Below, one piece after another: positions 16,298-24,293 of a stretch of 64,000 nucleotides of DNA. Both the position numbers and the translations under genes were made by a program. The notes beneath the pieces were generated by a model. It made no database searches. It was not told the origin of the DNA and worked only from the letters and a program-made list of their open reading frames with translations. The stretch is from positions 31,995 through 95,994 of the forward strand of contig CAYGPI010000001.1 in the NCBI GenBank assembly GCA_964351745.1, read 5' to 3'. Within the stretch, counting starts at the first letter, position 1. The number at the start of each line of letters is the position of its first letter. Origin of the DNA: CAYNJF01 sp964351745. GTDB lineage: Bacteria; Pseudomonadota; Gammaproteobacteria; Berkiellales; Berkiellaceae.

Positions 16298-18814
16298 TCA
16301 GCCACTTTCAAAAAGAAACAGTAAATCCGCGCTCACTGAGCTTCTAGATGCTGATGTCTCAAGTGTCACATGTTTTCCTAATAGATAACGAAGATGGATG
16401 GTGCTTGCCGTATCGATAATGCCCAATGAATATTCTGCATAAAGCTTGGAAGATATTTGTTTACCAACGACAAGCGCTGTATCTTCTAACCCCGATCTGC
16501 CATCCTTGTTAGGGTTTGATTGCAACTCAAGTTTGTCAACATTAAACTGCTCATGTAGGGCAGGGCGAATATCAGTTGTTTTAGATCCAAATTGATAAAG
16601 TAATTCGTTAGCTGCTGTAAATAGAAGCTTACCTTCAGTCAGAGAGGCCGCCCTTTGTGGCTTGTCTAAAATAAGATATGAAAGAATATCTCCTTCAGGT
16701 AGCGTTGGGGTGCTAAATAACCTTAATACGGGTGATTTCAGCGTGCCTTTTAACGTGACGCCAACCATCAATGGGCCATTATGAATGATGGTTGGATCAA
16801 AGTAGTCTTTCGTATTGCTTACTTGGGCTGTGTGTTTAATGTGACGTTGCCCTTTGATATCTAAAGCAGGGTTCGTTAAAGGTGAGTCTGCAAAAACAAG
16901 TTGGGCTTTTGTTAGCTCTAGTTTTTTTCCTCGAGTTTTATAAGTGCCATCGACTAGTTGTATTTTGCCTGTTGCTTTCATCGGATGGTTTGGTGCGTTT
17001 TTTAATTGGAGGCTTCCTTTCAAACGCGTATCTAACCCAAACCCTTTAAAGTGAACTTGATTTCCTAAAGTGATTTTTATGTTGCTATGTAATGTGGCAA
17101 AAGGTTTGGCAACTTCCGAGTGTGGTTGGATAGCGGTACTTTTCTTGCTATGTACGATGACAACATCAGGGGAAACATTAACAGAGTTATTAAGTTGCTC
17201 AATGTGGATGTGAGCTTCGTCGATACTCATATCTCCAGAAAGATTGGCTTGGCCTTGCTTTAACTGAAGAAGAAGGTTCGGTGATGCCTTGATGAAGTAC
17301 TCTGGTGTTTGGCTCAGTAAGAGATCTTGTCCTGTCAATTGCAACGAAACATCGGGCAAAAACTCTTTGATGGAGCCTTTCCCTTTGATCGCAAACGCGC
17401 CACCCCCTAAAGTGCCAGATCCATGGATATTAAATTGGCCTAAATTTTCTTGTGAGACATGTATCGAATGGAGCTGCAAGTCGGTTGCTAAGGATTTTAA
17501 GGGTATGAATAATTGGTTGATAGTGCCTTCTGTTTTCAAGATAGGCTTGGAAAGACTCCCTGTAAACTGAATGCTAGCTTTGGCAGAGCCTTTTAAAGCG
17601 CTTACTTCAGGAGAGAATAGATTGAGAAAGGATAGATTTTTGAGCGTAGCTGTTAAATGCCCATTCAAAGCATAAGACTGGCTGGGGTTGACTCTCCAAA
17701 ACCCGGTGATTTCATTGTTATCTTGGGTTTTTAAGTCCAAGGCTGCAGTCCATAATTTATTTTTACACAATGATATCTCACCAGAGATCTGTGGCATGGA
17801 GCCAACCGTCGGGTGTTGCCAATGCGTAGGCTTGATGATAATTTTGCAACTTTTCTCATCGATCTGCGCTTTGGTGCCAATTTTTATTTTTTGGCCGTGA
17901 TGCTCTGCGCTAAATTCAGTGGTGAGCTGAGTTAATTGTCCTTTTGTGCTTAAACGTAATTGGTCAACAGCTGTGCCAAGGTATACAAGATGTGATGAGT
18001 CGATGGTCGCGCTTAGATAGGTGCTTTCGAACCATCGGGCCTGATCAGCAATACTTAGAGTGCCCCTTCCTTTCATGTTACCTTTTAAGTGTTTTGACCA
18101 GACAGACAGATCGTCAATAGACAAATCAAAATGGGCTTTAAGCGAATGGTCTCCTTCTAAAGAAATTTGCCCAAACTGTCCTTGTAATAGCAAAGAGAGT
18201 GAGCTGGATAGACCTTTCTTACTAGCATTACTAAAATTGAACTTCTCAATCTTGATCGGGGAGGATGATTTGATCAAGATATCAGTCGCACTGAGCTTAT
18301 GAACTTTAAGGTGTTGCTTCAAGGGAAGAAATTTTTGATGGATCTCTTGTAGCGATGGGGCTTCATTTAAATCGGAAAATGCCTCATGGGATGAGTTTAA
18401 TGGCTGGAAAACCACATGCTCTATATTCAGGAATTTAAAATGGATAATTTGGTTTAATAAAGGTTTTAAGTCCCATTGGAGCCGAAGTGATCCAATGTCC
18501 ATGACAAAGTCTTTGTGCTTAATCTTTACGTGCTCAAAGCTTAATGGGCCAGCCATATAGCCTTGAGCTTGCTTATATTCGATAGTATATGGCGTGAGGG
18601 TATTTAGCGTACCAATAGTCCAACGAAGCCCCATAGAGGTAGCAAGCCAAAACCACAGGCATACGGTTACCGTACCGATAATCAGGATGCATTTTAAACC
18701 TGTTTTAAGCATGTGAGAGACTATGAGTTTTTGCATATGGCTACGTTTGCAGTGAAGACCCGGCATTATAATGGATCTAATTTGAAGAATCATTATTAGA
18801 AGGTTAACTGACAT
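16298..18814 (-). CDS. tamB: Translocation and assembly module protein TamB
   Basis: 838 residues, shorter than the about 1260 of E. coli TamB. A single membrane anchor lies near residues 37-58; the rest is long beta-rich AsmA/TamB-type sequence, and the C-terminal DUF490 part contains LSYLILDKPQ, followed by GKQISSKLYAEYSLGI and LRYLLGKHVTLETSA, all typical of TamB ends. TamB spans the periplasm and works with TamA in outer-membrane protein insertion or lipid transport. The ATG at 18814 has GAGGTG upstream, which supports the long N-terminus even though the helix starts late. tamA is on the same strand but 3.7 kb away. Confidence 0.85.
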   Translation of the reverse strand: MSVNLLIMILQIRSIIMPGLHCKRSHMQKLIVSHMLKTGLKCILIIGTVTVCLWFWLATSMGLRWTIGTLNTLTPYTIEYKQAQGYMAGPLSFEHVKIKHKDFVMDIGSLRLQWDLKPLLNQIIHFKFLNIEHVVFQPLNSSHEAFSDLNEAPSLQEIHQKFLPLKQHLKVHKLSATDILIKSSSPIKIEKFNFSNASKKGLSSSLSLLLQGQFGQISLEGDHSLKAHFDLSIDDLSVWSKHLKGNMKGRGTLSIADQARWFESTYLSATIDSSHLVYLGTAVDQLRLSTKGQLTQLTTEFSAEHHGQKIKIGTKAQIDEKSCKIIIKPTHWQHPTVGSMPQISGEISLCKNKLWTAALDLKTQDNNEITGFWRVNPSQSYALNGHLTATLKNLSFLNLFSPEVSALKGSAKASIQFTGSLSKPILKTEGTINQLFIPLKSLATDLQLHSIHVSQENLGQFNIHGSGTLGGGAFAIKGKGSIKEFLPDVSLQLTGQDLLLSQTPEYFIKASPNLLLQLKQGQANLSGDMSIDEAHIHIEQLNNSVNVSPDVVIVHSKKSTAIQPHSEVAKPFATLHSNIKITLGNQVHFKGFGLDTRLKGSLQLKNAPNHPMKATGKIQLVDGTYKTRGKKLELTKAQLVFADSPLTNPALDIKGQRHIKHTAQVSNTKDYFDPTIIHNGPLMVGVTLKGTLKSPVLRLFSTPTLPEGDILSYLILDKPQRAASLTEGKLLFTAANELLYQFGSKTTDIRPALHEQFNVDKLELQSNPNKDGRSGLEDTALVVGKQISSKLYAEYSLGIIDTASTIHLRYLLGKHVTLETSASRSSVSADLLFLFESG

Positions 18815-18861
18815 CTTGACACCTCATGATGCCAGTTAACATATACGATAAGGTTTGGTCT

Positions 18862-20736
18862 TTATTGCTTATACCTTATTGGCTTGGTACTTTTGCGTTT
18901 AGGTTTCTCTTCGTTGAGAGTCGCTATAGGTTCCTGATGAAGCTGGCGTTTAAAATGATGGACGATTGCTTCATGAGCTTCTAAGTGCTCTTCTTTTTTT
19001 CCGAATTTTTTAGGTTGGCTTTGCACTTCTTTGTCTAAAGAAGGTTTGTCCGTAAGCAGGCCAATAATAGCTTTGATTCTAAGTAAGGACTCACTGATTT
19101 GCTCTGGATCAAGTGAGATGCTGAGTCTTAGGTTTGGGAAATCAAAGCAATGATTAAGTTCACCTGGTATGGTGTTGAGATCGCTTAAGCAGTAAAAAGC
19201 ATTTCTAAAATCTAAGCTAGACTCAAGCTTGACGTTACCCAAATACTTTCCTTTTGATTTAGAAAAGTCTAATAGAACAAATTGAGTGCCTTCAGGTAAG
19301 GTTGTTAATGAGACACCCTCTATACCCTCAAGTAGTAAAGCTTGAAATTTCTTAGCCATTGGCTTTTTGCCAATGACAATGCCTTTTACGTAGCTCTGTA
19401 CTTGTTCTTTCATTTTTGGGTCACTAACATTGTCGATACCACAGATAGCAGCATGTACAAAATTGCGCCTTGCTAAATATTCATCTCTAACTTCTTCTAA
19501 ATAGCTGTCTCTAGATTTTTTAGGCATATTGAGGATTGCCGATATGGCGACTTGCGTGTAGATCCCAACAGTATTTAAAGACTCGAATATCTTGTGTCCA
19601 AGTTTTTTGATGAATTTTTTGTTACCTAGAATGATGCCAGCTCGTACAGCAGCAATGCCAAAATCTTTTGAAAAGCTTAAAAGAGTAACGGTTTGGTCGG
19701 CGGCCTTGCTTTTTGCAAAAGTGCCAGGTTTGAATTTAGTGAAATATAAATTTCGATGAGATATATCATCAATGATTTTAATATGCCTTTTTTGTAAGAC
19801 TTCGGCTAAAACTTCTATATCTGAGTCTTTAAGAATTTTTCCTGTTGGTGTATGCGGGTTAATGTTGAAAAATGCTCTAATAGTAGGGCATTGAGGAATG
19901 AGTAGGCTTTCTTTGAAATTCGGACTTAGTGCCTTGTAGGCTTGTGTTTGTTTCGTTTTAATGTTGAGCAATCTGACTAGTTGGTTCGCTCCTTTGGTTG
20001 ATTGCGATAGCTCCGTGAGGACGCTCTTAATATCTTTGGCAAGATGAGGAGCGATGCTTGCTAAGGCGCTTAAATCTGATGAGTACGACTTTTTTATGAT
20101 CTTTTTCTCTTGAGCGATGAGTCGTTTTAACTGCTTCGAGTTCACTTTATAGTCATTATCTTTGGAAAGCGGTAACGCTAAAATTTGTCCACCGGCACTG
20201 ATGATTGGCTCTAAAAGCAAACCGTAGGTGGGGGTGGGTACGATAACTCGATCCCCTTTTGTTTTTATTAAGGTTTGCATCGTTAGATGAAAAAGAGGAT
20301 GTGTTCCAAAGCTCGGTATGGCATATAAGGTTTTGCTTGGGTTGTCAGGCGCATTAGCATCATGCCCAAGCTTAAAATTTTGAGGAATGATGTCTTCTTC
20401 GATGCAGTATTTTTCGAGATCTTTGATTTCTTCAGGTGAAAACTCGCAGGATGCATAATCAACCAGGTCTTCCTCTCTCACTTCGCTTAATGCTTTTGAA
20501 ATGTCCTCTGGAGGAATAAATCCGCTTCCACCGGCAGAGCCATCAATAGAGTCTTTTATGAGGTGTTTATAAAAAAGCCTTGTTAACTGTGAACCTTCAC
20601 CGCTCAGCCAAGCTGCTTTAGTGGCTCTTAGTTTGTCCATGCTCGAGGCACCCTTGAGCATGGACAAACCATACTGTTGATGGAAACGGTGAAAGTTAAC
20701 CAGTGAGCCTATAACTGGCTGGGTAAATTTTAGCAT
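18862..20736 (-). CDS. Large PLP-dependent aminotransferase-like protein (class I/II fold)
   Basis: 624 residues, larger than the usual 400. The PLP lysine is K357 in LLSFSKDFGIAAVRAGI, and the substrate/cofactor segment FNINPHTPTGKI with IIDDISHRNLYF lies upstream of it, so the catalytic core looks complete. Extra material includes about 110 residues at the front, an insertion around residues 195-285 between VPTPTYGLLLEPI and the NPHTPTG motif, and a basic tail after residue 570. Aspartate 4-decarboxylases are also large members of this fold, but I cannot assign the substrate. An in-frame ATG at 20640 (AAGGGTG site upstream) is an alternative start. It sits between tamB and tamA. Confidence 0.7.
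   Translation of the reverse strand: MLKFTQPVIGSLVNFHRFHQQYGLSMLKGASSMDKLRATKAAWLSGEGSQLTRLFYKHLIKDSIDGSAGGSGFIPPEDISKALSEVREEDLVDYASCEFSPEEIKDLEKYCIEEDIIPQNFKLGHDANAPDNPSKTLYAIPSFGTHPLFHLTMQTLIKTKGDRVIVPTPTYGLLLEPIISAGGQILALPLSKDNDYKVNSKQLKRLIAQEKKIIKKSYSSDLSALASIAPHLAKDIKSVLTELSQSTKGANQLVRLLNIKTKQTQAYKALSPNFKESLLIPQCPTIRAFFNINPHTPTGKILKDSDIEVLAEVLQKRHIKIIDDISHRNLYFTKFKPGTFAKSKAADQTVTLLSFSKDFGIAAVRAGIILGNKKFIKKLGHKIFESLNTVGIYTQVAISAILNMPKKSRDSYLEEVRDEYLARRNFVHAAICGIDNVSDPKMKEQVQSYVKGIVIGKKPMAKKFQALLLEGIEGVSLTTLPEGTQFVLLDFSKSKGKYLGNVKLESSLDFRNAFYCLSDLNTIPGELNHCFDFPNLRLSISLDPEQISESLLRIKAIIGLLTDKPSLDKEVQSQPKKFGKKEEHLEAHEAIVHHFKRQLHQEPIATLNEEKPKRKSTKPIRYKQ
20631..20669 (-). repeat. Perfect 14-base inverted repeat around the second start site of the aminotransferase
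   Basis: GTTTGTCCATGCTC and its exact reverse complement flank an 11-base loop. On the mRNA (minus strand) the loop holds AAGGGTG and each arm holds an in-frame ATG (codons 26 and 33 of the long frame), so folding could hide a translation start. Confidence 0.7.
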
Positions 20737-20926
20737 GAAGTATTTATCTCGACCTGACTATATTAGGCAGCATGATAACCGAAACAGAGGAAGTGTTATA
20801 CTTTGTAGGCTAATTTATTGATTTTCACAGAATTAAAGTTATTTAACTTGTTTGAAATTATGCATGAAAGCTTTTGTCTCCTATTAGGCCCGTTTGTCTT
20901 AATCGTTTCGACTGGCTTCCCAGCTT

Positions 20927-21008
20927 GCTTGTAACCCTAATATCTTCATTTTCTCTTAACACAATAAAGGTTTATCTTATGTGACATTCTATTATTGGTG
21001 TTTTTACC
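20927..21008 (+). pseudogene. Decayed copy of the leader and first codons of the gene at 21889
   Basis: These 82 bases align without gaps to 21837-21918, with roughly 14 differences by eye. The match covers the upstream region, the AATAAAGG ribosome site, the ATG (20979) and about ten codons, but the second codon is TGA where the intact gene has TTA. After position 21008 the similarity ends. Remnant of a duplication, about 910 bases from the intact copy. Confidence 0.7.
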
Positions 21009-21026
21009 CTACAAAAGGGATGTCCC

Positions 21027-21055
21027 TTTCTTTTCTTTCTTTTCTTTCTTTTCTT
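21027..21055. repeat. Nine-base tandem repeat
   Basis: TTTCTTTTC repeated three times plus two bases, a pure pyrimidine tract directly after the palindrome AAAGGGATGTCCCTTT. Confidence 0.85.
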
Positions 21056-21227
21056 AAGATGTTAAATCTAAGGTTGGCGTCTCTGTGATATACCGCCGTC
21101 TGTCCCTAATAAAACGCCGTTAGTAGAAAAAGCTAGATATCAGAGGAAGTTATACCCGGGAAATGTTGTAAATTTAACTAACTTTTGGTATTGTAGGCAT
21201 AGTTTAACGAAATCAAGGGGCAAAATT

Positions 21228-21596
21228 ATGACAACAATTAACTCAAATCCACTCATCTATGTTTTAAATCTATTTTTAAATCCATATGGACGCATTGGCC
21301 GAGCTAGCTATGCGCTAGGTATGGCCGTGCTCTTAATAGCACATTTATTATGTAACCATATCAATATAAATGTATATTCTTTGATCTTCATGGCTCCAGT
21401 AGTTATTCTTTCTATCAAGAGACTCCACGATCAAGGCTTTTCAGGATTTGTGTCTCTATTACTGTTTGTTCCTATCATTAACATAGGAATTTTGATGATG
21501 TGTGTATTTTGTGAAGGTTTTATTGACACAAATCAATATGGCAAAAGCGATAACCTAGGAAGTAAAATTAAAAAATCTATGCTAGAAAACAGTTAA
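21228..21596 (+). CDS. DUF805 family small membrane protein
   Basis: 122 residues. The family pattern is clear: NPYGRIGRASYALGMAVL at the start, then a helix pair, SIKRLHDQGFSGFVSLLLFVPI in the middle, and the CEGFIDTNQYG ending. Three or four membrane helices. The molecular role of DUF805 proteins is not established. The start has an AAGGGG site. It is placed between the decayed leader copy and the intact gene at 21889, so it may have come in with that duplication. Confidence 0.85.
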   Translation: MTTINSNPLIYVLNLFLNPYGRIGRASYALGMAVLLIAHLLCNHININVYSLIFMAPVVILSIKRLHDQGFSGFVSLLLFVPIINIGILMMCVFCEGFIDTNQYGKSDNLGSKIKKSMLENS

Positions 21597-21629
21597 GATT
21601 ATACTCTTTCTAAGAGATCACAATAGACT

Positions 21630-21661
21630 AAAAAGGCCCTACTTATTATGTAAGGCTTTTT
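21630..21661 (+). terminator. Probable terminator after the DUF805 gene
   Basis: Imperfect stem AAAAAGGCCCTAC / GTAAGGCTTTTT with an eight-base A/T-rich loop and a short T tract, 34 bases past the stop. Confidence 0.5.
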
Positions 21662-21888
21662 ATTTGTGAAAGCTTTGTCATTTTAAAAGCATCCTTGACA
21701 CCCATGTTTGTATTCACGATATAAACAATAATAACCCCTCAAACTAAGAGTTTTATTGATAGAGAAATAAGACTAAAAACCATTCATCTGTTATTTGGCT
21801 CTTTGGTCACAAGTTTGTTGTTTAACTTTTATGGTTGCTTATAATCAAATTATCTTCTTTTTCACTTAACACTATAAAGGTTTATTTT

Positions 21889-22422
21889 ATGTTACATTCT
21901 ATTTTTGGTGCTTTTACAGATTATTTTGCTCCTGAAGTTGTCCAGTTAACGACTGCTCAAATGCTTCAAGAGTTTGCTTCAACTTATGCTACAGAGCTAG
22001 CCGTAGTAGGAACTGGAGCAGCTTTGCTTTCGACCTATGCCTGTTATGGAAAAAGTCGAACAGTCACTCCAGGGTTTGATAGCTCTGTCGCTGAAGTTGT
22101 AGCTACAGCTGCACCTTTAACTGCTTTACAAATGGCATTGCAAGGATTGAGTTCAGAAGTTCTTTCAAATGAGCGCAAACAAGCTCTTATTGATTTACCA
22201 TTTAGCAAAATGAGCTCGGTCAAAGGGTTTACAGCTGATAACTTTGAAGATAAAAAACTTCAGCTTGTTGCACTATTGAAAATGGACAGCACAGAATCAC
22301 AATATATCAGGGTTACGAATATAGCTGAAAGCACCATGAATCCTGAGCGTACGATGATAAAATGTTTGCAAACGATGAGCAAGCAAAATCACTCTGTTCA
22401 TACGGCAAGCATGAAACAGTAA
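21889..22422 (+). CDS. Unknown protein with one hydrophobic segment
   Basis: 177 residues. A hydrophobic stretch near residues 36-52 (ELAVVGTGAALLSTYAC) could span a membrane; the rest is mixed helix with no motif I know. The start at 21889 has ATAAAGG upstream with ideal spacing; the frame runs open to 21835 but without a ribosome site. Its leader and first ten codons recur in decayed form at 20927. A strong terminator follows at 22446, so it is a single-gene unit lying between tamB and tamA on the opposite strand. Confidence 0.6.
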   Translation: MLHSIFGAFTDYFAPEVVQLTTAQMLQEFASTYATELAVVGTGAALLSTYACYGKSRTVTPGFDSSVAEVVATAAPLTALQMALQGLSSEVLSNERKQALIDLPFSKMSSVKGFTADNFEDKKLQLVALLKMDSTESQYIRVTNIAESTMNPERTMIKCLQTMSKQNHSVHTASMKQ

Positions 22423-22445
22423 ACAGCTTAAACTGTATTAAGAAG

Positions 22446-22471
22446 GGCGCCAAAGTATGGCGCCTTTTTTT
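22446..22471 (+). terminator. Intrinsic terminator
   Basis: Stem GGCGCCA / TGGCGCC, five-base loop, then seven T. It closes the gene at 21889-22422 and lies between it and the convergent tamA. Confidence 0.88.
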
Positions 22472-22544
22472 GTTGGTCAATGTAATGTTGTTTGATTCTA
22501 TGGTTTATCGTTGCTGCATCTGGGTTGCTCTCGTGAGCCTAAAG

Positions 22545-24293
22545 CTAAATCTGAGGGCCAAAACTAAAGTGCAGGCGCCAAACTTCAGCCCCACTGCTAA
22601 GTGGTTTAGCCAGATCAAGTTTCAACGGCCCAATAGGGGTTTCCCAACGTAGGCCAAAGCCAGCTGATAGTTGCCAATCGTCTTTAATATCTCTAAAGGC
22701 ACTACCCCCATCGACAAAAACAGCGCCTTTTAATGGGCCAAATAAAGTATGATTATATTCGAGACTAGCAAGCGCCAAATAGCCGCCTCCTACTGGTTTT
22801 AGCTGACCTTCATCATCTATTTCAAATGGCAAGGAGCGATACCTAAAGCCCCTGAGACTATCAATCCCACCGGCATAGAATCGCACGCTTAAAGGAAGCT
22901 TGTCGATGTCGTCAGGAAGGGTAAAACCTAGCTCTGTTTTTGCAATGAACGTCCCGTGTGTTGAAAGCCCTTTTAACCATTTATATTGAAGGTAAAATTG
23001 AATAAAATCAGCATCCGAAAAAAGCGCGTCAACACCTCCTCGGACAAAGAATTCAGCTTTATAGCCATTTCGAGGGTTAGCCATATTATCAAGTTTAGAT
23101 TTGCTTAATCGCAAGCTTGGTAACACAAAAGTGGCGTGCTCCTGGCGTTGGTCGCTATCTCTAAATGTTTCGTTTAAATAACGAATAGCAATGGTTCGTT
23201 TAAGGTCCCAAATTTCTCGGGTTTCACTAAGCTCAAAAGTATAAAGCTCAGAAGGCTTGTCCCTATATTCATCATCGGCATAGCCAAAAGTAATGCGGTA
23301 ATTATCAACCCATGGCTTTTGGCCTGGTATAATATAGGATGCATCTAATAGGGTGTCTTTTTCAGACAATTTAAACTGGCTTTTAAATTGGTGACCTTGA
23401 GGATTGATTTTTCGACGATCCCATCCAAGTCGAAGCCTCGAACGTGTATTAGTGTCGTAGCCAATCCCTATTAAATATCGGTTGGCAGGCGCATCTTTTA
23501 AAGTCACTGTCAGGGGAGTAACGGATGATTGCTCTGTGACTGTTGGAGAAATATCAACGCTTTTAAATAAGCCGCTTTGCATCAATTTGCTTTCGAAATC
23601 GACAAGCGTTTCTAGTCTGTATGGTTGGTCAGCTTCAAATTGGGTAAACCTAGATAGAAAGGCTTCGTGATAATAAGGGGTCTTGAATGTAACAGGGCCA
23701 AAAGTATATTGAGGTCCCGTTTCCAACTCAAGCGTGATATCTGCAAGATGAGTACTGAGATCAACCGCCACTTGATGGGTTTTGAAGTAAGCTTGAATAT
23801 AACCTTCTTGATAAGCTTTTTGTTGTAGTTGACCTTTGCCTTTCTCGTATAAATCATGGTCGAAAATATCCCCAGGCTTTAGAATAAAGTAGGTTGATAA
23901 CTTTTTAAGATTGGGGTTAGATAGACCAGCGCCTAATAGCTTAAAATTGATGTCATCAACAAGCGTGGGCTCGTTGAGTGTAACAGAATAATTGAGAGTC
24001 ACGCTTTCAGGGCCTTCCATGATTTGGCTATCTATGGTCGCGTGATAATACCCGTAGGGTTGAACCGCTGCTTGTATTTCATCATGGGCTCGTCGATGAA
24101 GCAGTTGGATTTGAGTTAAGGTTAAATCTCTATCCCCGGTTGTTTGATTTAAACTCAGGTGAGCCTCAATATTTTGTTTGATTTTGTCATCAACACCAAA
24201 AATATTTAATTCAATTTGCAGGCCAAAGCTCCATGGTGCCCAGCAGAGACTAAGCACGACGAGGCCTATTTTAAAGTTACTTAGGATTTTCAA
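22545..24293 (-). CDS. tamA: Translocation and assembly module protein TamA (Omp85/BamA family)
   Basis: 582 residues: signal peptide (about residues 1-24), POTRA-type repeats to about residue 260, then the 16-strand surface-antigen barrel, with RFYAGGIDSLRGFRYRSL (the conserved GGxxSxRGF/Y loop) and an aromatic-ended last strand. TamA sits in the outer membrane and partners TamB. The start codon is TTG and overlaps the last 17 bases of the ABC ATPase gene, so translation is probably coupled. Its usual neighbour tamB lies 3.7 kb downstream, beyond unrelated genes. Confidence 0.88.
   Translation of the reverse strand: MKILSNFKIGLVVLSLCWAPWSFGLQIELNIFGVDDKIKQNIEAHLSLNQTTGDRDLTLTQIQLLHRRAHDEIQAAVQPYGYYHATIDSQIMEGPESVTLNYSVTLNEPTLVDDINFKLLGAGLSNPNLKKLSTYFILKPGDIFDHDLYEKGKGQLQQKAYQEGYIQAYFKTHQVAVDLSTHLADITLELETGPQYTFGPVTFKTPYYHEAFLSRFTQFEADQPYRLETLVDFESKLMQSGLFKSVDISPTVTEQSSVTPLTVTLKDAPANRYLIGIGYDTNTRSRLRLGWDRRKINPQGHQFKSQFKLSEKDTLLDASYIIPGQKPWVDNYRITFGYADDEYRDKPSELYTFELSETREIWDLKRTIAIRYLNETFRDSDQRQEHATFVLPSLRLSKSKLDNMANPRNGYKAEFFVRGGVDALFSDADFIQFYLQYKWLKGLSTHGTFIAKTELGFTLPDDIDKLPLSVRFYAGGIDSLRGFRYRSLPFEIDDEGQLKPVGGGYLALASLEYNHTLFGPLKGAVFVDGGSAFRDIKDDWQLSAGFGLRWETPIGPLKLDLAKPLSSGAEVWRLHFSFGPQI

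Larger units (their letters stand above)
20737..21227. other. Intergenic region with decayed sequence and short repeats
   Basis: No gene of 40 or more plausible codons. It holds the promoter of the minus-strand aminotransferase, a decayed copy of another gene's leader (20927-21008), a 16-base palindrome (AAAGGGA-TG-TCCCTTT, 21014-21029), a TTTCTTTTC tandem repeat (21027-21055) and a single CTGTCCCTAATAAAA element at 21100 that matches the repeats near 60.7 kb in reverse orientation. Confidence 0.6.

Noticed and set aside
20737..21227. Insertion sequence remnant
   Set aside because: No transposase fragment or terminal inverted repeats were found; only short repeats and the leader copy.
22362..22652. 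96-codon plus-strand frame
   Set aside because: It overlaps the end of the gene at 21889, runs through its terminator and covers the end of tamA on the other strand.
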